45,957 bases of DNA, from assembly GCA_023954795.1 (NCBI GenBank), contig JAGSHA010000002.1, forward strand, positions 1 to 45,957. Direction: 5' to 3'. Made by a program: the position numbers and the translations under genes. Below the pieces are notes generated by a model. It made no database searches. It saw only the letters and a program-made list of their open reading frames with translations, and was not told where the DNA came from. Within the stretch, counting starts at the first letter, position 1. Each line of letters opens with the position of its first letter. The stretch comes from Oceanospirillaceae bacterium. Its GTDB lineage: Bacteria; Pseudomonadota; Gammaproteobacteria; Pseudomonadales; Balneatricaceae. Below, in pieces: positions 8,753 through 17,253 of this stretch.

Positions 8753-8783
8753 AAAAAAGGGCCTGAACTCAGGCCCTTTTTTT
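8753..8783. terminator. Bidirectional terminator after htpX
   Basis: GGGCCTGA and TCAGGCCC form an 8-bp stem, extended by six As on the left and seven Ts on the right. It lies just past the stop of the leftward htpX at 8794. Confidence 0.85.
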
Positions 8784-8793
8784 ACGTTGGAAC

Positions 8794-9669
8794 TTAACCG
8801 CGTTTTTGCAGTGCTGCAATACGATCATCCAGAGGAGGGTGGCTTGCCAGCAGACTCATAAAGCCGCTTTTCAGGTGGCTGCTGATGCCGAAAGCGGTCA
8901 TTGAATCAGGCATCTGATCGGGCATTTCGGATTCTGCTTTCAGGCGCTGCAGGGCACCGATCATCGCATGATTGCTCGACAGGTTTGCACCTGCCTCGTC
9001 AGCACGATACTCGCGGTAGCGTGAGAACCAGGAAACCACAATGGATGCCAGAATGCCGAACAGGATCTCAAACACAATCACGGTGATGAAATAACCGATA
9101 CCGTGACCGCTTTCCCCTTCCTCTTCATCACTGCTCAGGAAGTTATCAACGACGGATGCCGCGATACGGGCAAAGAACATAACAAAGGTGTTTACTACGC
9201 CCTGTACCAACGATAGCGTGACCATGTCGCCGTTAGCAACGTGGCCGATTTCGTGAGCCAGTACGGCGCGAACTTCTTCCGGGCGGAAGCGTTGTAGGAG
9301 GCCGAGGCTGACCGCAACCAACGCGTCATTTTTATTCCAGCCTGTTGCAAATGCGTTTGCCTGCTGCGCTGGGAAAATGCCAACTTCAGGCATCTTGATA
9401 CCTGCCTGCTGAGACAGTTCTGCCACAGTATCCAGCAGCCATTGTTCGTCGGCGTTGCTGGCCTGTTCGATAATCTGAGTTCCGGTTGATTTTTTTGCCA
9501 TCCATTTCGAGATGAACAGCGAAATCATTGAACCGCCAAAACCGAACATCGCACACATAATCAGCAGGCCGGACAGGCTGTTGGTATTCACACCCAGCAG
9601 GCTCATGGTGATACTGGCTACGATCAGAATGGCTATGTTTGTCGCTAGAAAAAGCGCTATCCGCATCAT
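8794..9669 (-). CDS. htpX: Inner-membrane zinc metalloprotease HtpX
   Basis: M48B protease that takes part in membrane protein quality control. The protein has 292 residues from the MMRIALFLATN start, matching the usual N-terminus; the reading to 9747 adds 26 unsupported residues. Zinc motif HEIGH (H139, E140, H143) with a later glutamate in SRYREYRADEAGA. Two N-terminal membrane helices (about 4-25, 33-55) and two hydrophobic stretches after the active site (about 155-175, 190-215). Heat or envelope stress control is known for the family; I see no clear stress promoter. Confidence 0.96.
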   Translation of the reverse strand: MMRIALFLATNIAILIVASITMSLLGVNTNSLSGLLIMCAMFGFGGSMISLFISKWMAKKSTGTQIIEQASNADEQWLLDTVAELSQQAGIKMPEVGIFPAQQANAFATGWNKNDALVAVSLGLLQRFRPEEVRAVLAHEIGHVANGDMVTLSLVQGVVNTFVMFFARIAASVVDNFLSSDEEEGESGHGIGYFITVIVFEILFGILASIVVSWFSRYREYRADEAGANLSSNHAMIGALQRLKAESEMPDQMPDSMTAFGISSHLKSGFMSLLASHPPLDDRIAALQKRG

Positions 9670-9838
9670 GGTATTTAAGGTTTCCAGTTGTTGGGTTATC
9701 TGGTTATTGGAAGTTATAGACCAGTTAGATATAGGCATTGGCAACAAGTTTCAAGTTTTACCGTGCAGGTTTTGACTATCGGACTGGTGGTCGCTTAATA
9801 CGCGCACTATAATCGCCACTTTTTGTGGCACGATTCCC

Positions 9839-10744
9839 ATGCAGCGCATATTAGACTCTATACAGCATCAGTTAACCGACGCAGGTTCAGAAACGCGTCG
9901 ATTGTTTCATGGCCGTGGTCATTGCTACGAAGGCTTAGAGGATCTGGTCATCGATTGGCTGCCGCCTTATGCCGTCATTCGGTTGTATAAAGCCGTGGAT
10001 GAAGAGTGGCTAAACCAGTTGTGTGAAGCGATGCGCCAGTTTGAGGTGATCACTGGTTTAGTTGTTCAGCAGCGTGGTCGAGGTTCTGATGCTATGAACC
10101 ATGTTGTATGGGGGGACGTGCCAGAGCAGTCAGAAGTGACTGAGCTGGGCGTGAAATATCACATTAAACCGTCTCGCAATCAGAACAGTGGATTGTTCCT
10201 TGATATGCGTGAAGGTCGACGTTGGGTTCAGCAAAATACGCAAGGGCAACGTATACTTAACTTGTTTGCTTACACCTGCGGTTTTTCTGTAGCGGCTATT
10301 TCTGGTGGTGCAGAGCATGTGGTAAACGTCGACATGTCGCGCAGTGCGATTGATACAGGTCGGGAAAATCATCGTCTTAATGATTTTTCTAAAGAGGCCG
10401 TTACATTCCTGTCCTATGACCTGTTCCGTTCATGGAAGCGTATACGTCAACTTGGTCCGTATGATCTGATTGTCATTGATCCGCCAAGTTTTCAGAAGGG
10501 TAGCTTCATCGCAGAGAAGGACTACCGGAAGGTGATTCGCCGTCTGCCAGAGTTAGCTGCCGAAAATGGTCAGGTAATGGCCTGTCATAATGACCCGAAG
10601 CTGGGGACCGACTTTCTGAAAGGTTTAATGTTGGAGGAGTGTCCGGATTTTTACTTTGTTGAAAGGTTGAAAAATCCGGCTGATTTCCCGGAAGCGGAGC
10701 CGGAAAAGGGACTTAAGGTGCTGTTGTATAAGAGGGAAGGTTGA
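9839..10744 (+). CDS. RlmI/RlmK-like SAM methyltransferase without PUA domain
   Basis: A 301-residue class I methyltransferase of the COG1092 type. SAM motif I is NLFAYTCGFSVA (141-152), preceded by the family signature SGLFLDMREGRRWV (117-130). The catalytic motif is IDPPSFQKG (213-221). RlmI and RlmK methylate 23S rRNA, and an RNA substrate is the best guess. It lacks the N-terminal PUA RNA-binding domain seen in RlmI, so the target may differ. The stop codon abuts the GTG start of the next gene. Confidence 0.85.
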   Translation: MQRILDSIQHQLTDAGSETRRLFHGRGHCYEGLEDLVIDWLPPYAVIRLYKAVDEEWLNQLCEAMRQFEVITGLVVQQRGRGSDAMNHVVWGDVPEQSEVTELGVKYHIKPSRNQNSGLFLDMREGRRWVQQNTQGQRILNLFAYTCGFSVAAISGGAEHVVNVDMSRSAIDTGRENHRLNDFSKEAVTFLSYDLFRSWKRIRQLGPYDLIVIDPPSFQKGSFIAEKDYRKVIRRLPELAAENGQVMACHNDPKLGTDFLKGLMLEECPDFYFVERLKNPADFPEAEPEKGLKVLLYKREG

Positions 10745-11236
10745 GTGGACATAATTTATATGGATCTGGAGGCCAGCGGGCTGGGTGCTGAGTCTTACCC
10801 GATTGAAGTTGCTTGGAAATGTCCTGCGACAGGCCTGAGTGATAACTTCTTTATTAACCCTGACAGCATTTCTCATTGGCGTTACTGGGATGAGTTTGCC
10901 GAAGAACTGCATGGTCTCGACCGCGAGCGATTGGTGACAGAAGGCATCAGTGCAGAGGCTGCGTGTCAGCGATTGAACGAAGCGTTGAAGGGTAAAACGC
11001 TGATCAGCGATGCGTTGGAGTTTGATTCTTTTTGGATGCGCCGCTTGTTTAAAGCCGTAGGGGTATCTTCAGAATTTACCATGGCCGGGCTGGACGCTAT
11101 TCTGAGTGCCGAAAGGCTCATTCAGTACCGGTTTATCGCGCGTAGCCAGTTTCGTCGACACCGGGCAATGCAGGATGTTGATGATCTGATTCTTGCCGTT
11201 GAGGCGGTTAGTGTTGAGCAGGCGGATGATTCCTGA
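10745..11236 (+). CDS. DEDDh-type 3'-5' exonuclease-like protein
   Basis: A 163-residue protein with the DnaQ-like fold motifs: MDLEASGLG (D7, E9), SDALEFD (D89 or D94), and RRHRAMQDVDDL (H139, D144), giving a plausible DEDDh set. It is short for DNA polymerase epsilon and could act on nucleic acid ends or oligonucleotides. The start is GTG at 10745, one base after the methyltransferase TGA, with GGAAGG just upstream inside that gene, so translation is probably coupled. A strong terminator follows. Confidence 0.8.
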   Translation: MDIIYMDLEASGLGAESYPIEVAWKCPATGLSDNFFINPDSISHWRYWDEFAEELHGLDRERLVTEGISAEAACQRLNEALKGKTLISDALEFDSFWMRRLFKAVGVSSEFTMAGLDAILSAERLIQYRFIARSQFRRHRAMQDVDDLILAVEAVSVEQADDS

Positions 11237-11254
11237 TTGGATAACGATATTTGA

Positions 11255-11296
11255 GACACAAAAAAGGCAGCTTAATTTAGCTGCCTTTTTTGTGTC
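11255..11296. terminator. Perfect 18-bp-stem bidirectional terminator
   Basis: Positions 11255-11272 and 11279-11296 are exact reverse complements around a six-base loop (TAATTT). The stem includes A6/T6 tracts next to GGCAGCT/AGCTGCC. It sits between the convergent exonuclease and HDOD genes and should stop transcription both ways. Confidence 0.95.
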
Positions 11297-11308
11297 TGTA
11301 GGAAGCGA

Positions 11309-12136
11309 TTACTCGTTCAGGCCTTCGAGGCCTGATTCCAACGCCAACGCCTCGCTAAGCTCAGAGAGAATGCTGCTGGAAAGGCCCGCGATCTCTGCCA
11401 CGTCCATGGGAAAGAAATCCCGAAGTTCAGCAATATCCGTTTTATTTCGACGTGCGGCGTTAATCACGCATGCTAGGTTAACCACGGCTGCGAGGGCAGA
11501 CGGGTCTTCAAATTCAGTTGGTTTTTTGTGTTGTAAAACAGCTTCGCCGAGTTCTGCCGGGAAAGACCACATGTTCAATAAAGCCTGGCCAGCCTGCGGT
11601 GTTACAAAATTGAGGCGCTCCATCTCCGCCTCGGAGCGGCTACAGCCGGTTTCATCAACCCGTGTCTGGATAGCTTGCGCTAATTTCGGTTTGGAAATGT
11701 GGAGCAAGAGGCGGCCAATGTTGTGAATCAAACCCACGGTAAAGGCCATATCAGCATCGGCTTTATCTGATTTTTCAGCGAAGAAACGTGCGGCAGTTGC
11801 AACGAAAAAAGCTTCAGACCAGAACTGCTTCAGGTCCAGGCCGTCTACGGACTTCACCGAGCCAACAACACCTGATGCAATCACCATTGTTTTGAGTCGT
11901 GCCATGCCCAGCATGATCACAGCTTCATCGATGGAAGATACTTTGCGGGATAAACCAAAATGGGCGGAGTTAACTAAGCGGAGGATTTTCAGGGAAAGTG
12001 TCTGATCCTTAGCAACCTTCTCTGCAATTTCGTCGTATTTGGCACCGGGATTGTTGAGTTGTTGAATCAGTTCTTTAACAACATCAGGTACATTTGGCAG
12101 CTTATTTGTTTGTTCCAGCAGTTCACGAATTTCCAT
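11309..12136 (-). CDS. HDOD domain protein
   Basis: A 275-residue protein nearly filled by an HDOD domain (about 12-210), the non-hydrolytic relative of HD phosphohydrolases. Typical blocks: LPNVPDVVKELIQQLNNP, DQTLSLKILRLVNSAHFG, and VSSIDEAVIMLGMARLK. The family is linked to signalling and to control of motility or stress, and no enzymatic activity is expected. Strong ribosome site AAGGAG. The C-terminal ~60 residues hold a hydrophobic acidic helix. Confidence 0.9.
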   Translation of the reverse strand: MEIRELLEQTNKLPNVPDVVKELIQQLNNPGAKYDEIAEKVAKDQTLSLKILRLVNSAHFGLSRKVSSIDEAVIMLGMARLKTMVIASGVVGSVKSVDGLDLKQFWSEAFFVATAARFFAEKSDKADADMAFTVGLIHNIGRLLLHISKPKLAQAIQTRVDETGCSRSEAEMERLNFVTPQAGQALLNMWSFPAELGEAVLQHKKPTEFEDPSALAAVVNLACVINAARRNKTDIAELRDFFPMDVAEIAGLSSSILSELSEALALESGLEGLNE

Positions 12137-12249
12137 ATTGGCTCCTTAGAATACATCTTCCTGCTACGGGTAAATCTCTGATTAAAACAGGTGTATAGAT
12201 ACTAGGTTTAAGCCGAATATGAATATTTTTCAAATAATTGGATAAATTA

Positions 12250-12283
12250 AGATAAAAATCAGCAGCCGGTGAGTCCGGCTGCT
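12250..12283 (-). terminator. Terminator of the 12304-12672 gene
   Basis: AGCAGCCGG (12261-12269) pairs with CCGGCTGCT (12275-12283) around TGAGT. Read leftward, the stem is followed by GATTTTTATC. Confidence 0.85.
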
Positions 12284-12303
12284 ACTTGGTGGGATACTAT
12301 CGG

Positions 12304-12672
12304 TTACTGGTTGAGCACTAGATTTTCGATCTGTTCACGCAGAGCGTCGTACTGGCCCATCTCTTCAGGCATGAAGTAGAGCTTGTAATAGCAGCGATCC
12401 ACCAGGCGGCCTTTGGCCCCGCGCACAGATTCTTTATAAGACCCAAACAGGTAGCTCATTTGAACATGGATAACGCGAGTATTTACCGGCACGGTTAGCT
12501 CGTGATGTTCCAGATCGAACCGGGTTTTGCTTTCTTTTATCGTGTAGAAAGAGACCTCGGCGACGTGATTCAGGTTGATCAGGAAGTTTGAAGTCACTGG
12601 CACCAGATGGCGTTGCTCCAGTCCGTTGTGTTCCATATAGATGCCGCAGTTTTTTCTGATCTTGATAAACAT
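12304..12672 (-). CDS. Hypothetical protein, 122 residues
   Basis: Start at 12672 with an AGGAAT ribosome site; the reading to 12753 adds 27 residues without support. The protein is mixed alpha/beta with a distinctive middle (NFLINLNHVAEVSFYTIKES). That stretch faintly recalls LytTR-type DNA-binding domains but is far too weak to call. It contains several cysteines and aromatic residues and ends in a charged helix. It has its own terminator at 12250-12283, which supports a real transcription unit. Function unknown. Confidence 0.7.
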   Translation of the reverse strand: MFIKIRKNCGIYMEHNGLEQRHLVPVTSNFLINLNHVAEVSFYTIKESKTRFDLEHHELTVPVNTRVIHVQMSYLFGSYKESVRGAKGRLVDRCYYKLYFMPEEMGQYDALREQIENLVLNQ

Positions 12673-12848
12673 TGCTAATTCCTGAGAGCAATAAAGTTGA
12701 TATCGATTGAGCACTATTCTATTGCGGTTGTATGACGGATATCTTACAACCAAACGGCTCTATGACACTTTAGTCGCTCTGGCGTTAAGAGCCAGAAAAT
12801 CAGCAAAAAAGAAAATAATTCGGGTATGAGAAGTGGGAGGGGGAAGAA

Positions 12849-12873
12849 GGCAGATGACGGTTTGTCACCTGCC
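12849..12873 (-). terminator. Probable terminator of alaA
   Basis: GGCAGATGAC and GTCACCTGCC form a 10-bp stem with one mismatch around GGTTT, just beyond the alaA stop. Read leftward it is followed by a pyrimidine-rich but not pure T tract. Confidence 0.55.
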
Positions 12874-12885
12874 GGATGAGCTGTC

Positions 12886-14100
12886 TTACTGCTGGTATGA
12901 GCGTAGGAAGGTATCTATACGTTCGATTGCATCGGTTAAGTCATCTTCTCGAGGGAGAAAGACCAGACGAAAATGCTGGGTGTCAGGCATGTTAAAGCCA
13001 CTGCCCTGAACAATGAGAACCTTCTGCTGCTGTAGCAGATCCAGCGCCATTTTCTCATCATTTTTGATCGCGTACTTTTTGGCGTCCAGTTTAGGGAACA
13101 AGTACAACGCACCTTTAGGTTTTGTGCAGCTAACACCGGGAATATCGTTGAGCATTTCCCATGCAAGGTTACGCTGTTCATACAGGCGCCCCGTCGGGCA
13201 TGTCAGCTCATTGATACTCTGGTAGCCACCCAAAGATGTCTGAATTGCGTGTTGGGTCGGTACGTTGGAGCACAGTCGCATACTTGCCAGCATATCGAGG
13301 CCTTCGATGTAGTCTCGTGCCTGATGTTTCGGCCCGCTGACGATCATCCAGCCGGAACGAAAGCCTGCTGCACGGTAGGTCTTAGAGAGGCCATTAAAGG
13401 TAATGCACAGAACATCGTCGGCAAGGGATGCAATTGAAGTATGTTCAGCTTCGTCGTATAAAATCTTATCGTAGATTTCATCGGCGAAGATGATCAGGTT
13501 CTTTTCGCGTGCCAAATCGATAAGCTGCTGCAGAACCTCTTTTGGATAGACCGCACCCGTTGGGTTGTTCGGATTGATGATGACGAGTCCACGGGTACGC
13601 TCGGTGATCTTGCTACGGATATCTTCGACATCCGGTGCCCAATCAGACTGCTCATCACAGCGATAGTGGATTGGGTTACCGCCACTCAGACTGACAGCAG
13701 CGGTCCACAGCGGATAATCCGGCGCAGGGATCAGCATCTCATCGGTATCGTTCAGTAAGCCCTGCATTGCCATAACAATCAGCTCTGAAACGCCATTGCC
13801 GATGTATACGTCTTCAATGCCAACATTGCGAATCCCTTTGCGCTGGGACTCTTGCATGACGGCTTTACGGGCGGAAAACAAGCCTTTGGAATCGCAATAA
13901 CCCTGAGAGGCGGGCAGGTTGTAGATCACATCCTGTATGACCTCTTCCGGTGCATCAAAGCCCCACGGTGCCGGGTTGCCGATATTAAGTTTCAGAATGC
14001 GCTGGCCTTCTTCTTCCAGGCGCTTGGCTTCCTGCAACACGGGTCCACGGATATCGTAACAGACGTTGATCAGCTTGTTGGATTTGCGGATTACTGGCAT
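12886..14100 (-). CDS. alaA: Glutamate-pyruvate aminotransferase AlaA
   Basis: Class I/II PLP aminotransferase making alanine from pyruvate and glutamate. The protein has 404 residues from MPVIRKSNKLINVCYDIRGP, the typical AlaA/YfbQ start. The longer reading to 14382 adds 94 residues unlike any aminotransferase. PLP lysine K240 in FNGLSKTYRAAGFRSGW, NPNNPTG at 176-182, and FADEIYD near 206-211. The ribosome site is AGGAC. Upstream is a long gap with no recognised gene. Confidence 0.93.
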   Translation of the reverse strand: MPVIRKSNKLINVCYDIRGPVLQEAKRLEEEGQRILKLNIGNPAPWGFDAPEEVIQDVIYNLPASQGYCDSKGLFSARKAVMQESQRKGIRNVGIEDVYIGNGVSELIVMAMQGLLNDTDEMLIPAPDYPLWTAAVSLSGGNPIHYRCDEQSDWAPDVEDIRSKITERTRGLVIINPNNPTGAVYPKEVLQQLIDLAREKNLIIFADEIYDKILYDEAEHTSIASLADDVLCITFNGLSKTYRAAGFRSGWMIVSGPKHQARDYIEGLDMLASMRLCSNVPTQHAIQTSLGGYQSINELTCPTGRLYEQRNLAWEMLNDIPGVSCTKPKGALYLFPKLDAKKYAIKNDEKMALDLLQQQKVLIVQGSGFNMPDTQHFRLVFLPREDDLTDAIERIDTFLRSYQQ

Positions 14101-14540
14101 CTTGTTGTCCTGAATAGCTTGCGTATCAGCACTAACTGAACGCAACCTACTGTTATCACTCAAATAAAAGATGCGTAATAATACGCGCTTTAACAGGCTA
14201 AAAACAGTCCAAAGGGCGCATGAACCGGCGATTTTGCCTTGGTTGGAAAGGTGCGTTTGAGTGATGGCCCAAAAAAACTGAACAATCTGAAGTGTCTGCA
14301 TATACAACGGTACTATCGTATTCGTTTGATATTTGTAGAGGTAATGATGCTTCACCGGCCTTTGGCAAAACACGATAAGCATTATGTCAGAGACTGTTGA
14401 GCATTATGGCGAGTGAATTTATGGATTGGTCCAGCTTGCCGAACACACCATAATCAGCGGTTATAAAGGCGTTATCGCGTCCATTCATCCTCCCTGAACT
14501 TTGAGCATGTAGGGAGTAACCAGAAGGATAATCAGTCTTC
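14101..14540. other. Long divergent intergenic region alaA / glycosylase
   Basis: About 440 bases between divergent genes. A small perfect hairpin GCGTA-ATAA-TACGC sits at 14173-14186 near alaA. Tiny ORFs exist, for example 18 codons from 14344 behind AGAGGT, but nothing supports them. Promoters for both flanking genes must lie here; I cannot place them with confidence. Confidence 0.4.
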
Positions 14541-15209
14541 ATGAAGTCGTTCAAATGGATCTATGAGCATGTCCAGACCCATCTTTCAGGACAAGATATA
14601 GAAGCCTTGTTGCCCAACCCTCTGACCGTAGCTCAATTGTCTGAGGTACCAGACGATCGTTTGTTTTCTGATATGACGCGGCGCGTATTTCGTGCCGGGC
14701 TTAAGCACTCGCTGGTGGATAGTAAATGGCCTGAGTTTGAAAAAGCGTTTTTTGGCTTTGATCCCGTGAAAATTAGTTTGATGAGCGATGAACAGCTTGA
14801 AAACCTTATGCAGAATGACAAGTTGATCCGTCATTGGGGGAAAATAAAAGCGGCAAGGGTGAATGCTTTTATGGTGAGCAGTATTGCTGAAAAAGAGGGT
14901 AGTTTTGCTCGCTTTATCGCAAACTGGCCGTCTGACGATATTATTTCACTGTGGGCTTTTTTGAAAAAAGAAGGTGCTCAGCTAGGCGGAAACTCGGGGG
15001 CCTCTTTCTTACGCATGGTTGGCAAAGATACGTTCTTGCTGTCCGATGACGTTGTGGCCGCATTAAAAGCGCAAGGTCTTGTTGATAAAAAGCCGACCGC
15101 AAAGCGTGACTTATTGATCGTTCAGGATGCGTTTAATCAGTGGCAGCAAGAGTCGGGTCGGCCTCTGTGTCAAATCAGCCGCTTATTATCGTATACCGTT
15201 GGCTGGTAA
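14541..15209 (+). CDS. DNA-3-methyladenine glycosylase I family protein
   Basis: A 222-residue protein of the Tag superfamily, which removes 3-methyladenine and starts base excision repair. Typical blocks: SDMTRRVFRAGLKHSLVDSKWPEFEKAFFGFD (about 43-74), RHWGKIKAARVNAF (about 97-110) and LRMVGKDTFLLSDDVVAAL (about 157-175). It matches a variant group rather than E. coli Tag itself, and I see no clear Tag zinc-snap cysteines. It shares a terminator with the convergent yajG. Confidence 0.82.
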   Translation: MKSFKWIYEHVQTHLSGQDIEALLPNPLTVAQLSEVPDDRLFSDMTRRVFRAGLKHSLVDSKWPEFEKAFFGFDPVKISLMSDEQLENLMQNDKLIRHWGKIKAARVNAFMVSSIAEKEGSFARFIANWPSDDIISLWAFLKKEGAQLGGNSGASFLRMVGKDTFLLSDDVVAALKAQGLVDKKPTAKRDLLIVQDAFNQWQQESGRPLCQISRLLSYTVGW

Positions 15210-15241
15210 CGCCTGAATGTGACGTGTCGAGACGTGTTGAT

Positions 15242-15272
15242 AAAAAGGGCCGCTGGGTAGTCAGCGGCCTTT
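15242..15272. terminator. Bidirectional terminator
   Basis: GGCCGCTG (15248-15255) pairs with CAGCGGCC (15262-15269) around GGTAGT, with five As on the left and three Ts on the right. It is stronger in the leftward direction, ending syd-yajG. Confidence 0.85.
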
Positions 15273-15285
15273 GGCTATGAAGTCG

Positions 15286-15852
15286 TTACCTGAATAACAG
15301 GAAGTCCATCAGTTTCCTGTCAGCAAACGCACGGCTTAGTGTTTCACCGACCAGTGTGTTGAACAATTCTTCGTTGTCGGCCGGAGTGGGTGTGTTTACA
15401 AACGGTTTAGTCGTGTCAGTTTTGTATTTTCCGGTGTAATGCTGACCATTTTTTTCCACTTTAATCCGTAGCGTTGTTTGGGCGCTGACTTCCTGAAGTA
15501 GGTTCTTCATTTTGGCGTTGTAGGTCAGTTCATCCAGGTATACGGTCATGGTGAATTCGCCCGGTTGGAACTGTTTAACGCCCATGTCCTCCAGTGCATG
15601 TTCAACAGCATGTTCGAGCTGTTCTTGTGCATCGATAAGCGACAGCGGAGCGGTGTTTTTCAGGCGGTCAATGCGTTGCCCGATCAGCGCTGAGTTACGT
15701 GTGTCCTCAGCCTTAACATGGATCATCGTATCGGCTGGAAGTTTCTGAGACGCGTTGATTTTGGGGTGCAAGTCCAGATTTTGCGCCGGTAAACCGGAGC
15801 AGCCACTTAGTATGGCAGCAGCGAGCAAAGTAGCAGAAAGCGCTTTAATCAT
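15286..15852 (-). CDS. yajG: YajG-family lipoprotein
   Basis: A 188-residue lipoprotein; lipobox ILSGC near residue 18. The mature domain is typical of YajG: PADTMIHVKAEDTRNS, then LEHAVEHALEDMGVKQF, a strand TMTVYLDELTYNA, and a C-terminal NTLVGETLSRAFADRKLMDFL. It probably sits on the outer membrane; the molecular role is unknown. Its ATG is only four bases past the end of syd, with GGAG inside syd, so the two form an operon. Confidence 0.88.
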   Translation of the reverse strand: MIKALSATLLAAAILSGCSGLPAQNLDLHPKINASQKLPADTMIHVKAEDTRNSALIGQRIDRLKNTAPLSLIDAQEQLEHAVEHALEDMGVKQFQPGEFTMTVYLDELTYNAKMKNLLQEVSAQTTLRIKVEKNGQHYTGKYKTDTTKPFVNTPTPADNEELFNTLVGETLSRAFADRKLMDFLLFR

Positions 15853-15856
15853 TGGG

Positions 15857-16432
15857 TTACTCCATGTCAGGAATCATTGATGGTTCCAGTGTATCTATAT
15901 AGTCGGCAAGAGTGTCGGCAAGCTTACGCAGAGGCTTTTTACCGGGCTGTTCTAATAAAATTTCACCTGATTCATTATCAATACTGAGGAAATAATCGCC
16001 ATCAGGTTCCGTGCACGCAAAGAAAAATGTTAGAGGACGTTTTTGTTTACGGGTTGCCAGTGCATGCCCGATCAAATTGCTTCTCAGGCGCTCCAGATCA
16101 TCATTATTCCAGACCTGCAGCAAACTGAGCTCTCCGTCTTCTGATTTTGCTGGTAGCGGGTCAGACCAATAACGGCTATAGAATTCGATCAGATCAGGGT
16201 GTACTTCCACTTCCAGTGCTTCGCCCAGTCGATTAAACATGGACAGTTCTTCCGTTTGTTTCGTCGGCCGCCATGCAACTTTGTCCCCATCCTTTAAGCT
16301 GTCCAGAGTATCTCCGGTGTAACAGACTGATTGCCATTCTGATTCATAGATCGCTATCGGTGGCTGGGGTTGTAGGGCTTGTTGCTTCTCAATAAAGCGA
16401 TCCAGCGCGGCAGAAACAGATTTATCAGTCAT
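15857..16432 (-). CDS. syd: SecY-interacting protein Syd
   Basis: A 191-residue peripheral inner-membrane protein that binds SecY and is thought to check SecYEG assembly. Family blocks: ALDRFIEKQQAL (9-20), VHPDLIEFYSRYWSDPLPA (about 77-95), LLQVWNNDDLERLRSNLIGHALA and FFFACTEPDGDYFLSIDNESGEILLEQPG. Length is close to E. coli Syd. Good ribosome site GAGAAGAG. First gene of the syd-yajG operon. Confidence 0.93.
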   Translation of the reverse strand: MTDKSVSAALDRFIEKQQALQPQPPIAIYESEWQSVCYTGDTLDSLKDGDKVAWRPTKQTEELSMFNRLGEALEVEVHPDLIEFYSRYWSDPLPAKSEDGELSLLQVWNNDDLERLRSNLIGHALATRKQKRPLTFFFACTEPDGDYFLSIDNESGEILLEQPGKKPLRKLADTLADYIDTLEPSMIPDME

Positions 16433-16839
16433 TCTCTTCTCGGTCAGTTTTGCAATGAGAGTGGGGTATGTGGGTACTCTATATGGTTCAAATTCACCAG
16501 TTCAAGCGTTTGCTCAAAACAGGCAAAATTAGTTTCACATGGGTGTAGCGGTTCAACCGCATATGGATAGCCTGATTCTTGACCAAGAAAATATGGGCGT
16601 TCGCGGGCTGGTAAGAGATCAGCGCGGGAGTTGGGCTTAAGTCTATAGCGGGTTTATAGAGAAAAAGGCCGGTGAGTTGATGGCAAAATAACCAGAATTG
16701 AACAGCTTTTAAGCATTTGGGAATAAAAGAAATTTTTTTCAATTAAGTGTTTGACAAGCAAATCAAATTCCGTAAAATTCGCACTCCGTTCAGGGCACTA
16801 AACCTTGAGCGACACGATTGGCGACAATCTGAAACATCT
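16433..16839. other. AT-rich gap upstream of tRNA genes
   Basis: About 400 bases containing the syd promoter region on the left and the tRNA promoter on the right. No ORF looks real. AT-richness rises towards 16700-16780. Confidence 0.45.
16751..16778 (+). promoter_or_regulatory. Sigma-70 promoter of the tRNA operon
   Basis: A perfect -35 TTGACA (16751-16756), a 16-base spacer, and -10 TAAAAT (16773-16778), followed by a GC-rich discriminator typical of stringently controlled stable RNA promoters. The first tRNA starts 61 bases later. Confidence 0.85.
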
Positions 16840-16916
16840 GGAGCGGTAGTTCAGTTGGTTAGAATACCTGCCTGTCACGCAGGGGGTCGCGGGTTCGAGT
16901 CCCGTCCGTTCCGCCA
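16840..16916 (+). tRNA. tRNA-Asp (anticodon GTC)
   Basis: A 77-base cloverleaf with encoded CCA. Acceptor GGAGCGG pairs with CCGTTCC (one G-U pair); anticodon GTC at 16874-16876 in the loop CTGTCAC; T arm GGGTTCGAGTCCC. First gene of a two-tRNA unit. Confidence 0.97.
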
Positions 16917-16985
16917 CTCTTAATCTTCGGGTTAAGGACTTCTTCACAATGTGCCGTGAAGATTTTAATATGGTCAGCCTTTAGT

Positions 16986-17061
<76 letters not shown>

Positions 17062-17115
17062 CTAATTTCCTTCTCTTGCTCATCATTAAATTCCCCTCGT
17101 AGAAACATCCATATA

Positions 17116-17142
17116 GCAACCATTCTTCGGTTGTGGTTTTGA
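17116..17142 (+). terminator. Weak terminator after tRNAs
   Basis: CAACC and GGTTG pair around a seven-base loop, followed by TGGTTTTGATTT. The stem is short. A second small hairpin (AGCCTT/AAGGCT, 17203-17220) lies nearer the next gene. Confidence 0.4.
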
Positions 17143-17253
17143 TTTATTCACAGTAGTCTCGATATTCCTGTACTTGTTGGTATGCCACATTCTAGAGTGG
17201 CGAGCCTTATCGGCAAGGCTTGTGACGTGGCGTGCTCTTTGGTGTTTTAGATC

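Noticed and set aside
12304..12672. LytTR DNA-binding domain in the 122-residue protein
   Set aside because: Only a short LINLNHVAEV stretch is similar; no other LytTR features are visible.
14344..14400. 18-codon ORF behind AGAGGT in the alaA/glycosylase gap
   Set aside because: Very short, no recognisable pattern; the ribosome-site-like stretch alone is not enough.
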